A program made the position numbers and the translations under genes. From Gammaproteobacteria bacterium (GTDB taxonomy: Bacteria > Pseudomonadota > Gammaproteobacteria > Steroidobacterales > SZUA-146): a stretch of DNA of 9,611 nt. Positions 1-6,646 of this stretch are shown piece after piece (within the stretch, counting starts at the first letter, position 1; every line of letters begins with the position of its first letter). Where the stretch lies: positions 1-9,611 of the forward strand of contig JABDLQ010000380.1 of the NCBI GenBank assembly GCA_013002925.1. Direction: 5' to 3'. The notes under the pieces were generated by a model. It was given only the letters and a program-made list of their open reading frames with translations, had not been told where the DNA came from and did no database searches.

Positions 1-164
1 GCTCTTCCCCTTGCGCGTAAAAATCTGTACGCCAGCTCGTCTTCCAGCAAGCGCAGCTGTTTGCTGACACCCGGCTGCGATGTGAACAATCGGTCAGCTG
101 CCGCCGTGATATTCAGGCCGTTTTCAACAATCGCAAGCAGATAGCGTAATTGTTGTAATTTCAT
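1..164 (-). CDS. cysB: CysB-type LysR regulator, N-terminal part, cut by window edge and apparently frameshifted
   Basis: The minus-strand reading from the ATG at 162-164 begins MKLQQLRYLLAIVENGLN, very close to the start of E. coli CysB, the LysR-family activator of the cysteine regulon. The helix-turn-helix follows (residues about 18-37, with TSQPGVSKQLR), then LLEDEL at 39-44. After Leu44 the frame turns into AYRFLRARGR, which does not fit the family. Restoring one G in the minus-strand G run at about 32-33 gives GVQIFTRKGKS, exactly the expected continuation. Either the gene is broken or one base was lost in sequencing. A GAGG ribosome-binding site lies 6 nt before the start. The gene is divergent from cysG, which fits a regulator beside a gene of its own pathway. 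The effector-binding domain lies outside the window. Confidence 0.85.
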   Translation of the reverse strand, partial: MKLQQLRYLLAIVENGLNITAAADRLFTSQPGVSKQLRLLEDELAYRFLRARGR

Positions 165-276
165 CGTATGCCTCGCCGTTCAGACATGCACCGTATCATT
201 TAAATCAGATCGGTGATTGGCGTAATTTGTTACAGCGGAAATCAAAAAGTCATCGTCACCCTTGGTGTGGCAGCCA

Positions 277-313
277 TGATAGTTCAGTTTTGTTATAACT
301 CAAGGAACTATCA
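277..313. repeat. Inverted repeat with 9-bp perfect arms between cysB and cysG, operator-like
   Basis: TGATAGTTC at 277-285 is matched by its exact reverse complement GAACTATCA at 305-313. Directly inside the left arm, AGTT (286-289) is the reverse complement of AACT (297-300), leaving a 7-nt centre (290-296) and an unpaired CAAG (301-304). The centre falls at 295, on the extended -10 element proposed for cysG. The arrangement could be a repressor or activator operator, or a hairpin in a longer transcript. I do not recognise the half-site as that of a named regulator. There is no U tract, so it is not an intrinsic terminator. Confidence 0.55.
291..299 (+). promoter_or_regulatory. Candidate extended -10 promoter for cysG
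   Basis: TGTTATAAC matches the extended -10 pattern TGn-TATAAT in 8 of 9 positions, counting the free base as a match. No good -35 hexamer lies 16-18 bp upstream, as is common for extended -10 promoters. Transcription would start near 306, giving a leader of about 80 nt before cysG. The element sits in the middle of the 277-313 inverted repeat, so a protein bound there should affect initiation. Confidence 0.4.
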
Positions 314-386
314 CCAGAAGAATTGATTATTTTTCATGCGACCCTGCATCGGCTAATGTTTGTCGAAACGCTGATACATGAGTCCT

Positions 387-1832
387 ATGGATTATTTTCC
401 ACTTTTTGCAGATTTGCATAACCGCGACGTATTGGTCGTCGGTGGCGGGGCTGTTGCTGAGCGCAAGGTGCGCTTGCTGCTGAAGGCCCACGCGCATGTC
501 ACAATTATTGCTCCACGGTTATCTACTACAATGAAAAGTTGGGCAGAAGGTGGGCAAGTTGAATGGCTGCGCCGCAAGTTTGACGACGACGACATGACGC
601 CTTATGTGCTGGTCTATGCGGCGACCGATGACGGTAGCGTCAATCAACGCGTGTACACCGTGGCAACGGCAGCCGGCAAGCTGGTAAACACTGTCGATCA
701 AAAAGATCTGTGCACATTTATCAGTCCTGCAATCGTCGACCGGTCGCCGGTCATTGTCGCAATTAGCACAGGGGGAGCATCGCCGGTGCTCGCGCGCAGG
801 TTACGCAGCATGCTTGAAATTCAATTACCGCAACGACTGGGCCGCGTTGCCGATTTTGCAAATGCCATGCGCGATACGGTCAAGTCAGTGTTGCACAAGC
901 TGACGCCGCGTCGACTCTTTTGGGAGGAAATGCTCGACGGCAAGATTTACGAGCTGTTGCTCGGTGGCTACGAACACGAGGCACGACAACGCTTCATGTC
1001 CATGCTGGGCCGGCATCAGCGCGCCACGGTGGGGAGCTCCACCGCTACGGGTCTGGTGGCGCTGGTTGGTGCCGGCCCCGGCGACCCGGGTCTGTTAACG
1101 GTCAGGGCGCTGCAGGTTATGCAAAGCGCTGATGTTGTGTTGCACGACAAACTGGTGGGCGCAGGGGTTCTGGAGTTGTGCCGACGGGATGCTGAGTTGG
1201 TCGATGTCGGCAAACGCAGCGGCAATCACCGCTTGCAGCAACAGGAAATCAACCAGATGCTGGTGGACCTGGCGCGGCAGGGCAAACGGGTGGTTCGGTT
1301 AAAAGGTGGAGATCCGTTTATTTTTGGTCGTGGCGGTGAGGAATTACTGGCGCTCGCTGACTCCGGCATTCAGGCCGAGGTCGTACCCGGTATCAGTGCG
1401 GCGGTCGCGTGTGCAGCAGCAGCCCGGTTGCCGTTGACCCACCGGCAGCTGGCGCGATCGGTTACTTTTGTTACGGCCCACTGTCAGACGACAGTAAACT
1501 GCGTAGACTGGTCCGCGCTGGTGGGGAATGACCGCACCCTGGCCATCTATATGGGCATCGGCCAGGTTAGAACCATTCAAGATAATCTGATCCGGCACGG
1601 GCAGGGTGGTTCAACACCCTGGGCTATAATTCAAAACGGTACTACCAGCGATCAGCGCATAATTTTTGGCCGTCTGGACGCGCTCGCCGATATGGTCCGG
1701 ACTGAGCGAGTACAAGCGCCGGCAATGTTGATTTTGGGTCATGCAGCGGAAATTCCGCAGGAAATCCACGCACGACATCAGTATCATTTTAAAGTCCATG
1801 CAGCGCTGGATGCTGCTCGCGCCACAGCGTAA
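387..1832 (+). CDS. cysG: Siroheme synthase CysG (trifunctional)
   Basis: CysG converts uroporphyrinogen III to siroheme, the cofactor of sulfite and nitrite reductases. It is a fusion of an N-terminal precorrin-2 dehydrogenase/ferrochelatase and a C-terminal uroporphyrinogen III methyltransferase. The dehydrogenase half shows the NAD loop VVGGGAVAERK (about 17-27) and Asp104 in NTVD, the residue used in both oxidation and iron insertion. The phosphoserine position of the Salmonella enzyme (Ser128) is Thr here (STGG). The methyltransferase half starts near 224 with VALVGAGPGD and keeps Asp254, Lys276 and the RLKGGDPFIFGRGGEE loop (304-319). The length is 481 residues against about 457 in E. 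coli. I chose the ATG at 387 because MDYFPLF aligns with the family start; an in-frame ATG at 378 adds three residues. It probably forms an operon with the cysteine synthase 45 bp downstream. Confidence 0.96.
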   Translation: MDYFPLFADLHNRDVLVVGGGAVAERKVRLLLKAHAHVTIIAPRLSTTMKSWAEGGQVEWLRRKFDDDDMTPYVLVYAATDDGSVNQRVYTVATAAGKLVNTVDQKDLCTFISPAIVDRSPVIVAISTGGASPVLARRLRSMLEIQLPQRLGRVADFANAMRDTVKSVLHKLTPRRLFWEEMLDGKIYELLLGGYEHEARQRFMSMLGRHQRATVGSSTATGLVALVGAGPGDPGLLTVRALQVMQSADVVLHDKLVGAGVLELCRRDAELVDVGKRSGNHRLQQQEINQMLVDLARQGKRVVRLKGGDPFIFGRGGEELLALADSGIQAEVVPGISAAVACAAAARLPLTHRQLARSVTFVTAHCQTTVNCVDWSALVGNDRTLAIYMGIGQVRTIQDNLIRHGQGGSTPWAIIQNGTTSDQRIIFGRLDALADMVRTERVQAPAMLILGHAAEIPQEIHARHQYHFKVHAALDAARATA

Positions 1833-1877
1833 TGTGCAGCGGGATCCGCGATCGTCAATTCCTTTATCGGGGGCATC

Positions 1878-2831
1878 ATGAAATACAACAGCATTGTTGA
1901 AACTATTGGCAACACGCCCATTGTACGCATCAACCGTATGGCGCCTGAAGGCGTCACCATGTACGTCAAAGTGGAATCGTTTAACCCGGCAGCATCGGTC
2001 AAGGACCGGCTCGCGTGGGCAATCATCAAAGATGCTGAAGATCGCGGTGACTTGCAGCCTGGACAAACGGTTATCGAAGCGACCTCTGGCAACACAGGGA
2101 TTGCTCTGGCCATGGTGTGCGCGGCGCGCGGCTATAAATTTGTTGCGACCATGGCAGAGTCATTTTCAGTTGAGCGACGCCGCATCATGCGCGCGCTTGG
2201 TGCCAAGGTGATTCTTACGCCGGCAGCGGAACGTGGTTCAGGGATGGTACGCCGGGCAGAGGAACTAGCCGCTGAACACGGCTGGTTTTTGGCCAGGCAA
2301 TTTGAAAACCCGGCTAATCCCGAGTATCACGCCAGCACAACCGGTCCGGAAATTCTCGCAGATTTTGCTGCTGAACGGCTGGATTATTTTGTCAGTGGTT
2401 GGGGCACCGGAGGCACCATGTCCGGGGCGGGACGCACACTGAAAGCTGCACGGCCCGGGCTGAAAATTATCGCCACCGAGCCCGAGGGCGCCGCCATGTT
2501 GTCCGGCAATGAGTGGCAGCCACACAAGATTCAGGGGTGGACTCCGGATTTCATCCCGGGTGTCCTGGATCGCAATGTGATCGATGAAATAGTAACAGTA
2601 ACCGATGATGAATCGCGTGATACCTCATTGGAGCTGGCTTCGAGGGAAGGCATGCTGGTAGGCATTTCGGCTGGCGGAACGTTCGCAGCTGCTTTGAAGG
2701 TCGCACAAAACGCTCCGCAAGGTAGCGTCATTCTGGCAATGCTGCCCGACACTGGTGAGCGCTACATGACGACCTTCCTGTTTGACGATGTCCACGAGGG
2801 TTCGGATGACCAGTGGCTTGCAGGACTATGA
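1878..2831 (+). CDS. cysK: Cysteine synthase (O-acetylserine sulfhydrylase), CysK type
   Basis: This PLP enzyme makes L-cysteine from O-acetylserine and sulfide, the last step of sulfate assimilation, in the cytoplasm. The 317-residue protein shows the family marks in order: IGNTP at 10-14, the PLP lysine Lys42 in NPAASVKDR, the substrate loop TSGNTGI at 69-75, the phosphate-binding loop GTGGT at 176-180, HKIQG at 216-220, Ser264 in SAGGT contacting the PLP ring, and PDTGERY at 290-296. HKIQG and the ending favour CysK, but NPAASVKDR and MAESFSVERR depart from the E. coli CysK sequence, so a CysM or divergent CysK subgroup cannot be excluded. A GGGGG run lies about 3 nt before the ATG. The gene is 45 bp after cysG on the same strand and converges with rnd. 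Confidence 0.93.
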   Translation: MKYNSIVETIGNTPIVRINRMAPEGVTMYVKVESFNPAASVKDRLAWAIIKDAEDRGDLQPGQTVIEATSGNTGIALAMVCAARGYKFVATMAESFSVERRRIMRALGAKVILTPAAERGSGMVRRAEELAAEHGWFLARQFENPANPEYHASTTGPEILADFAAERLDYFVSGWGTGGTMSGAGRTLKAARPGLKIIATEPEGAAMLSGNEWQPHKIQGWTPDFIPGVLDRNVIDEIVTVTDDESRDTSLELASREGMLVGISAGGTFAAALKVAQNAPQGSVILAMLPDTGERYMTTFLFDDVHEGSDDQWLAGL

Positions 2832-2860
2832 TGGCAAAGAGTTGATGACTGCGTCGTGAC

Positions 2861-3943
2861 TCACGGGTCCGCAGCAACTGCATCCTGTAACTGCCGACCG
2901 ACAAGCTCGTAGCGCCAGTCCTGCTGTAGTGTGCTCGGCTCACCACGGACAAATGCCGTGATATCTTTGCGTGTACCGAGCAGTGCCGGACTGATGCCGT
3001 GCTCCAGCGCCGCCTGTCGCAGCAGTTGCATACAGGTTTTGACCAGGCGGTTCTCATCGCCGTTTGCGCGTTGTGGTACCTCTTCAACCGGATCGGCTGC
3101 TGCAGTAGTAATTTGCTGGCAGATTTCTCCACTTTTACTTTTCAGATACCGTTGGGTGTTGCCAAGAAGTTCATGTAATTCTGCTTCGGTCTGCGGTTCG
3201 GCAAGCGCAATTTTTACCAGCGTGTCGTCGTCCATAATCCACTTGCGAGGTTTATCTCTCGCATCAGCCTGAATTTCGCGCCATGCAGCGAGCCGTTTCA
3301 TCGTGCGTCGTTGTAAGGTGTTCAGTGGTCGCGTGCCTTTCACATGACGCCAGGAGCCTGCAGGATCCGGTGCGTACAGCGATTCGTCGTCCAGCCGTGA
3401 GCATTCTTCGGTGTGCCACTCGAGTCGTTGTTGGTCAGCCAGCAGGTCAGTCAGGGGTGCGTACAGTTGCTGCAAATATCGCACATCGTCTTGTGCATAC
3501 TGCAGCTGAGCTGCACTTAGGGGCCGCTTTGACCAGTCGGTGCGGGTCTCGCCTTTGCCCAGTTCAATGTTCAGCAATTGGGCGACTAATCCCGAGTAAC
3601 TGATCTGATCACCCACGCCAGCCAGGCCCGCTGCAATCTGGGTGTCGAACACAGGTGCTAATAAATGGCCGGTCTCAAGGTAGATGGCTTCGATATCCTG
3701 GCGCGCTGAATGGATCACGATGGTGGTTTTTTGCAAAGCCTCGATGAGCGGCATCAGATCCGTCATATTCAGAGGGTCCACGCAATAAATCTCATCAGCC
3801 ACTGCAATCTGGATGAGACAGAGTTTGGGGCGATAGGTTTTTTGGCGAATAAATTCGGTGTCCAGGGCGATGTGGTGTGCTGCAGTGATGGCCGTGCATA
3901 CAGGCCCGAGCTCTTCAGCAGATTGAATGAGTGCTTTTGACAT
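2861..3943 (-). CDS. rnd: Ribonuclease D
   Basis: RNase D is a 3'-5' exoribonuclease that trims tRNA precursors and other stable RNAs. Counting from the ATG at 3941-3943, the DEDD nuclease site is complete: Asp28 and Glu30 (ALDTEF), Asp83 (HSARQDIE), and Tyr149 with Asp153 (YAQDD), the YxxxD form of the DEDDy class. RTDWSKRPL and DTQIAAG also match the family. The part after about residue 200 resembles the HRDC region (LAAWREIQADARDKPRKWI). I chose 3943 because it puts the first catalytic Asp at 28, as in E. coli. An in-frame ATG at 3973 would add ten residues, and neither start has a clear ribosome-binding site. The gene is convergent with cysK (29-bp gap) and divergent from mpl. Confidence 0.93.
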   Translation of the reverse strand: MSKALIQSAEELGPVCTAITAAHHIALDTEFIRQKTYRPKLCLIQIAVADEIYCVDPLNMTDLMPLIEALQKTTIVIHSARQDIEAIYLETGHLLAPVFDTQIAAGLAGVGDQISYSGLVAQLLNIELGKGETRTDWSKRPLSAAQLQYAQDDVRYLQQLYAPLTDLLADQQRLEWHTEECSRLDDESLYAPDPAGSWRHVKGTRPLNTLQRRTMKRLAAWREIQADARDKPRKWIMDDDTLVKIALAEPQTEAELHELLGNTQRYLKSKSGEICQQITTAAADPVEEVPQRANGDENRLVKTCMQLLRQAALEHGISPALLGTRKDITAFVRGEPSTLQQDWRYELVGRQLQDAVAADP

Positions 3944-4013
3944 GAAACCGTAGCGTTGAAAAAGGGTTAACATCGTACCACTATTAGCAACTTATCCGTA
4001 TGCGCCGGAGGGT

Positions 4014-4043
4014 TGTGAGCCACTTACTTCATCGGGGCTCACA
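4014..4043. repeat. 8-bp inverted repeat around the mpl -35 region
   Basis: TGTGAGCC (4014-4021) and GGCTCACA (4036-4043) are exact reverse complements separated by 14 nt. The spacer holds the proposed -35 of mpl and the right arm ends just before its -10. The half-site contains TGTGA/TCACA as in CRP sites, but the spacing is 20 rather than 6 bp, so this is not a standard CRP site. It may be an operator in the shared rnd/mpl divergent region. Confidence 0.4.
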
Positions 4044-4051
4044 GGTATACT
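4024..4051 (+). promoter_or_regulatory. Candidate sigma-70 promoter for mpl
   Basis: TTACTT (4024-4029) and TATACT (4046-4051) lie 16 bp apart and resemble -35 and -10 elements, the -10 being the better match. Transcription would start near 4058, leaving a leader of about 20 nt that just includes the AGGAG ribosome-binding site at 4065-4069. Confidence 0.4.
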
Positions 4052-4078
4052 GTCGAGTAGCTTCAGGAGTTGGCGGGT

Positions 4079-5416
4079 TTGCACGTACATATACTGGGAA
4101 TTTGCGGTACATTCATGGGTGGTATTGCGTGTCTGGCGCGCGAGGCCGGTCATGTCGTGAGTGGTTCGGATGCCAATGTGTACCCGCCGATGAGTACCCA
4201 GTTGCAGGCGCTGGGTATCGAACTTTTGGATCTCACTGATCTGACGCAGTTCGAACGCAACATTGACATTGTGATCGTCGGCAACGCAATGACCCGGGGC
4301 ATGCCGGCAATTGAGCACCTGCTCAACAGTAAGTTGCCTTACACATCAGGACCCCAATGGCTGGCCGAAAATATTTTGCAGTCTCGGCATGTACTCGCCG
4401 TAGCTGGTACGCACGGCAAAACCACGACCGCTTCAATGCTCGCATGGATCCTTGAAAGTGCTGGATTATCGCCAGGCTTTCTGATCGGTGGGGTGCCGGC
4501 GGATTTTGAGGTTTCTGCACGATCGGGTGACGGTCGATATTTTGTGGTTGAGGCCGATGAATACGATACAGCGTTTTTCGATAAACGCTCCAAGTTTGTG
4601 CACTATCATCCGGACACGCTGATACTGAATAATCTCGAATTCGATCATGCGGATATTTTCGATAATCTTGACCAGATCGAACGGCAGTTTCACCACCTGG
4701 TGCGCACCGTACCCGGGAATGGTTGCATTTTTGTCAATGCCACAGACAACAATCTTGAGCGCGTGATGGCAATGGGTTGCTGGAGCCAGACACAGTCCTT
4801 TGCGCTGGACCAAAGGGCCAGCGACTGGACGATAGTCAACGGTAATATTCATACGCCATCACAGGCCCGGCTTGCCTGGTCGCCGCCCATGCCCGGGGAC
4901 CATAACGCCAGCAATTCATTGGCGGCAATCGCGGCCGCAAGCCATGTCGGTGTGGACTGTGAAAAAGCACTGGACAGCATGGCCCGGTTTGGCGGTGTTG
5001 CACGGCGACTGCAACTGTATGCTGAAGTGGGCGGGGTGCGCATTTATGATGATTTCGCACATCATCCAACGGCGATTTCTGCCACGCTTGATGGTGTCCG
5101 ACAGCAGGTGGGTGATGCACGTGTCATTGCGGTAATCGAACCGCGCTCGAATACGATGAAGCGCGATATTCATACAGCTTTGCTCGCGGAGTCCCTGCGC
5201 AAGGCCGATGCGGTCTGGCTGTATGACGACAAAACACTGGCATGGGACCCCCGGGTTGTCGTTGGGGACATCACGAACGGCCACGTTGTGCAAACGATTG
5301 ACAGCCTGATCGATGAGCTCGCGGCAGAGTTGGCTGCAGGCGATCAGGTGGTCATTATGAGCAACGGCGGTTTTGGTGGGGTCCATGCGCGGCTGGCAGA
5401 ACGTTTAGCACAGTAG
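4079..5416 (+). CDS. mpl: UDP-N-acetylmuramate:L-alanyl-gamma-D-glutamyl-meso-diaminopimelate ligase Mpl (murein peptide ligase)
   Basis: Mpl joins the tripeptide recovered from old peptidoglycan to UDP-MurNAc, so that wall material is reused without stepwise synthesis. It belongs to the Mur ligase family. The N-terminus reads HVHILGICGTFMGG, nearly identical to E. coli Mpl, followed by the UDP-binding SGSDANVYPPMST. The ATP P-loop GTHGKTTT is at about 110-117, EADEYD at 158-163, then NNLEFDHADIF, DDFAHHPTAI from 324, EPRSNTMK, and MSNGGFGG from 427. The length is 445 residues, close to the family norm. There is no ATG at the start. Two in-frame TTG codons lie at 4070 and 4079; I chose 4079 because AGGAG (4065-4069) is 9 nt upstream and the protein then begins exactly where E. 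coli Mpl does. Confidence 0.96.
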   Translation: MHVHILGICGTFMGGIACLAREAGHVVSGSDANVYPPMSTQLQALGIELLDLTDLTQFERNIDIVIVGNAMTRGMPAIEHLLNSKLPYTSGPQWLAENILQSRHVLAVAGTHGKTTTASMLAWILESAGLSPGFLIGGVPADFEVSARSGDGRYFVVEADEYDTAFFDKRSKFVHYHPDTLILNNLEFDHADIFDNLDQIERQFHHLVRTVPGNGCIFVNATDNNLERVMAMGCWSQTQSFALDQRASDWTIVNGNIHTPSQARLAWSPPMPGDHNASNSLAAIAAASHVGVDCEKALDSMARFGGVARRLQLYAEVGGVRIYDDFAHHPTAISATLDGVRQQVGDARVIAVIEPRSNTMKRDIHTALLAESLRKADAVWLYDDKTLAWDPRVVVGDITNGHVVQTIDSLIDELAAELAAGDQVVIMSNGGFGGVHARLAERLAQ

Positions 5417-5579
5417 CGATGACTACTATGCTACAAGTGGCTGTTTACACGGCATAGCCTCACTCCAGGGGCATAGGTGGTGTGACTGGGCTATTATGTT
5501 AATGGTCATATTGCGGCATGGCGATTGCATAGTTTCCCGAACTTCTGCGGCGCTCATTGAACCGCTGGGTGGTAACTTT

Positions 5580-6167
5580 ATGAGTTTTATGGAAGTACCA
5601 ATATTTCCGCTATCTACGGTGCTGGCGCCGGGTGGACCTTTGCTGCTGCGAATTTTTGAACCACGCTATCTCGACATGATCGGCAAATGCCTGCGCACAG
5701 ACTCGGGATTCGGTGTCAGCCTCATTCAGGAAGGCACGGAAAGCGGCACGGCCAAAGTTCATTTGCTGGGGACACTTGCTAAAATTGCAGACTGGTATCA
5801 GTATGATGATGGGGTTCTGGGAATCACCGCAATCGGATTGCAGCGGTATCGATTGCACGGTACGCAAAGAAAAACGGACGGACTGATGGTCGGTCAGGTC
5901 ACGCTGCTGCCACGCGAAGTACCACAAGCCCTGCCGGAACAATACGCGTATCTTGCGGAGGTCGTTAAGCGCGTGATGGGTCAGATGGGTCCGCAGTACG
6001 ATTTGATTGAACAGGATTATGAGAGTGCAACCTGGATAGGATTCCGGTTGCTGGAGGTGTTGCCATTGAGTGATGAGCAAAAACAGTTTGGGTTGGAAAT
6101 AATCGACCCGATCGAGCGGCTTGAGATGGTCGCAAGGGTGGTCGATAAGATGGGAGTCGAGCGATGA
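5580..6167 (+). CDS. LON substrate-binding-domain protein (no protease domain)
   Basis: The 195-residue protein begins MSFMEVPIFPLSTVLAPGG and continues with LRIFEPRYLDMI, the pattern of the N-terminal domain of Lon protease (LON, PF02190 family). GTLAKI and GLQRYRL follow, and there is a helical C-terminal part rich in acidic and hydrophobic residues. No AAA+ ATPase or Ser-Lys protease domain follows, so this is a stand-alone LON domain, a common but poorly characterised bacterial family that presumably binds proteins. The frame is open to an ATG at 5496, but the family start and a GGGTGG stretch about 8 nt upstream favour 5580 (an ATG at 5589 is also possible). It overlaps the next gene by 4 nt (ATGA), so the two are probably translated together. 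It lies 163 bp after mpl. Confidence 0.85.
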   Translation: MSFMEVPIFPLSTVLAPGGPLLLRIFEPRYLDMIGKCLRTDSGFGVSLIQEGTESGTAKVHLLGTLAKIADWYQYDDGVLGITAIGLQRYRLHGTQRKTDGLMVGQVTLLPREVPQALPEQYAYLAEVVKRVMGQMGPQYDLIEQDYESATWIGFRLLEVLPLSDEQKQFGLEIIDPIERLEMVARVVDKMGVER

Positions 6168-6601
6168 GCGAGTTATCCAATACTGCATCGACTGGCGCCC
6201 TGCACGATGATTCTGTAGCGATCGCTTTTCAGAAGGCGGTCGCAACGCCAGGAAAAAATCGTAAAACTGATTTGCGCGTTAAAAAAGTTGAGCTGGTGGT
6301 GCGGTGTCAGGAGTTGGCCCGTTTTTTACGGGGCTTCAACGAATTAAACTGGGCAGGTTGGATTGAAGACAACATAGTTGAGCTTCGCCATGACAGCCGC
6401 GTAGGGATTGCACACTTGCTTGAAGGTTACAATGGCATCGGTGCCATCAGCGACCTTTACCTGTGTCCGGAAGCGGGGCACCGGCTGACAGTGCGTGATG
6501 AAGCCGCCATTAATGAACAGTTACTGCTCATGCTGGCCAAAGTCAATCAGCTGGCGCTCGAAATCAATCGCAGAGATGTGCGTGGCGGTAAGGGAAGCTA
6601 G
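6164..6601 (+). CDS. Conserved-looking hypothetical protein coupled to the LON-domain gene
   Basis: I do not firmly recognise this 145-residue protein. The first 35 residues are polar and low in structure. Residues about 40-135 look like a compact helical domain, with RCQELARFLRGFNELNWAG, then DSRVGIAHLLEGYNGIGAISD, then a C-terminal helix ending LAKVNQLALEINRRD. The glycine-rich motif followed by Asp-Leu recalls small domain-of-unknown-function families, but I cannot name one with confidence. There is no signal peptide or membrane segment, so it should be cytoplasmic. Translation is supported by GGGAG at 6152-6156, 7 nt before the ATG, and by the ATGA overlap with the upstream stop. Coupling implies it is made together with the LON-domain protein and may act with it; this is inference. 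Confidence 0.75.
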   Translation: MSELSNTASTGALHDDSVAIAFQKAVATPGKNRKTDLRVKKVELVVRCQELARFLRGFNELNWAGWIEDNIVELRHDSRVGIAHLLEGYNGIGAISDLYLCPEAGHRLTVRDEAAINEQLLLMLAKVNQLALEINRRDVRGGKGS

Positions 6602-6646
6602 CCTTTAGTCTTGCCGGAGACCACTGGAGGCCGCGTGCAGCGACAG

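Noticed and set aside
2832..2860. Terminator between convergent cysK and rnd
   Set aside because: Only CGTGA-c-TCACG is present, whose one-base loop cannot form, and there is no U run.
5426..5457. CTATGC/GCATAG inverted repeat and a second GGCATAG copy at 5470-5476 after mpl
   Set aside because: The arms are 6 bp with a 20-nt loop and no U tract, within chance expectation. The 5417-5579 gap shows no gene and no convincing promoter.
5610..6245. A 211-codon antisense frame opposite the LON-domain gene
   Set aside because: It lies wholly opposite two well-supported genes, is rich in rare-looking composition (Gln, His, Ser), and shows no domain.
6601..6630. Possible hairpin (GCCTTTAGT with ACTGGAGGC) between the hypothetical gene and hemL
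   Set aside because: The stem needs two G-U pairs, has a 13-nt loop and no following U run on either strand, so it is not supported as an intrinsic terminator.
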